A stretch of DNA of 64,000 bases, from positions 3,410,001 to 3,474,000 of the forward strand of contig NZ_JNIF01000003.1 of NCBI RefSeq assembly GCF_000702445.1, read 5' to 3'. The position numbers were made by a program, and so were the translations under genes. The DNA is from Bryobacter aggregatus MPL3. Lineage in GTDB: Bacteria; Acidobacteriota; Terriglobia; Bryobacterales; Bryobacteraceae. Under the pieces are notes generated by a model. It was not told the origin of the DNA. It did not search any database and saw only the letters and a program-made list of their open reading frames with translations. The stretch's first letter is position 1, and each line of letters begins with the position of its first letter. Positions 63,696-64,000 of the stretch are shown here, piece by piece.

Positions 63696-64000
63696 ATGAA
63701 CGCCGATCCTCAACTCGTTGCGCGCGCCCAAGCTGGTGACGCGGCAGCATTTAGCGAGTTGGTTGGGTTTTGCCGGAAGCGCGTCATGGCGATTGTCGGG
63801 CGCCTGATCGGGAAGCCAGAGGATGTCGAGGACGTGGCGCAGGACGTGTTTCTGCGTTTATATTACTCACTGGGGCAGTTGTCGAGCCCAGAGCTATTTG
63901 ACAGGTGGCTGTACCGCTTGACGGTGAACGCCGCGTATGACTATATGCGCAAGAGCAAGCGACGCAAAGAAAGCCGGATGGCTGACTTGAGCGAAGCGCA
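63696..64000 (+). CDS. ECF RNA polymerase sigma factor (partial)
   Basis: First 101 codons of an ECF sigma factor cut by the right edge. Region 2 is visible: LVARAQAGDAAAFSELVGFC, VEDVAQDVFLRLYYSLGQL and FDRWLYRLTVNAAYDYMRKS, which contacts the -10 element. Region 4 lies beyond the window. The ATG at 63696 is used because an earlier ATG at 63682 meets a stop after five codons. Possibly transcribed together with the TonB receptor just upstream. Confidence 0.92.
   Translation, partial: MNADPQLVARAQAGDAAAFSELVGFCRKRVMAIVGRLIGKPEDVEDVAQDVFLRLYYSLGQLSSPELFDRWLYRLTVNAAYDYMRKSKRRKESRMADLSEA

Noticed and set aside
61740-63731. 663-codon minus-strand open frame
   Set aside because: Antisense to the TonB receptor at 61719; composition is Arg-rich and typical of a shadow frame.

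Overview
The window looks like a chromosomal segment of a soil acidobacterium of the Bryobacterales/Solibacter group. Three very large secreted proteins end in a C-terminal domain known mainly from that group (TIGR03437, the 'Solibacter' C-terminal domain). Other genes fit the same placement: a cytochrome c/DUF1549/DUF1553 protein next to a DUF1501 protein, a carboxypeptidase-regulatory-type TonB receptor of about 1180 residues, a CE15-like esterase, a PEP-CTERM protein, and a membrane regulator with an N-terminal winged-helix-like module. The taxon is inferred from gene content only. No rRNA or tRNA gene was recognised.

Layout. 1-2 kb: the 5' part of a TonB siderophore receptor. 2.1-4.6 kb: a DUF4142 protein and a TolC-type channel. 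4.7-7.1 kb: a housekeeping run pyrE-truA-fabH. 7.1-11.6 kb: the PSD1/DUF1501 pair and a small secreted protein. 11.5-18.3 kb: an aldehyde dehydrogenase, a stress membrane protein, a minus-strand operon (M1 peptidase, UbiA-like membrane protein, methyltransferase), a CE15-like esterase and a DUF2911 protein. 18.3-26.3 kb: an Oar-like TonB receptor divergent from a membrane regulator, then a GH13 enzyme and an MFS transporter. This stretch suggests capture and use of plant or microbial polysaccharide.

26.4-42.2 kb: a degenerate GGDEF-like protein followed by three tandem genes for giant Ig-repeat proteins (15, 18 and 13 repeats by eye). The second and third share a conserved C-terminal block behind variable repeat arrays. 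42.2-49.5 kb: a CBM9-like protein, a PEP-CTERM protein, a luciferase-like oxidoreductase, an M16 peptidase pair, a DinB protein, a peroxiredoxin and a lone ABC ATPase. 49.6-50.7 kb: the only long stretch without an intact gene, holding frameshifted IS481-type transposase remains. 50.7-56.6 kb: a PQQ/cytochrome c dehydrogenase operon, an ECF sigma operon, a SnoaL-like protein and an orphan DUF433 antitoxin. 56.7-64 kb: a second luciferase-like oxidoreductase, an APC permease, a large protein whose C-terminal half resembles the edema factor/ExoY class of nucleotidyl cyclases, an orphan DUF58 protein that overlaps a TonB receptor gene, and the start of another ECF sigma factor.

The two most interesting signals are the putative edema-factor-like cyclase gene at 59008-60720 and the giant Ig-protein cluster at 27.4-42.2 kb, which includes an 80-nt near-perfect palindrome between its first two genes. 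Genes are packed tightly, and at least seven convergent pairs overlap at their 3' ends.
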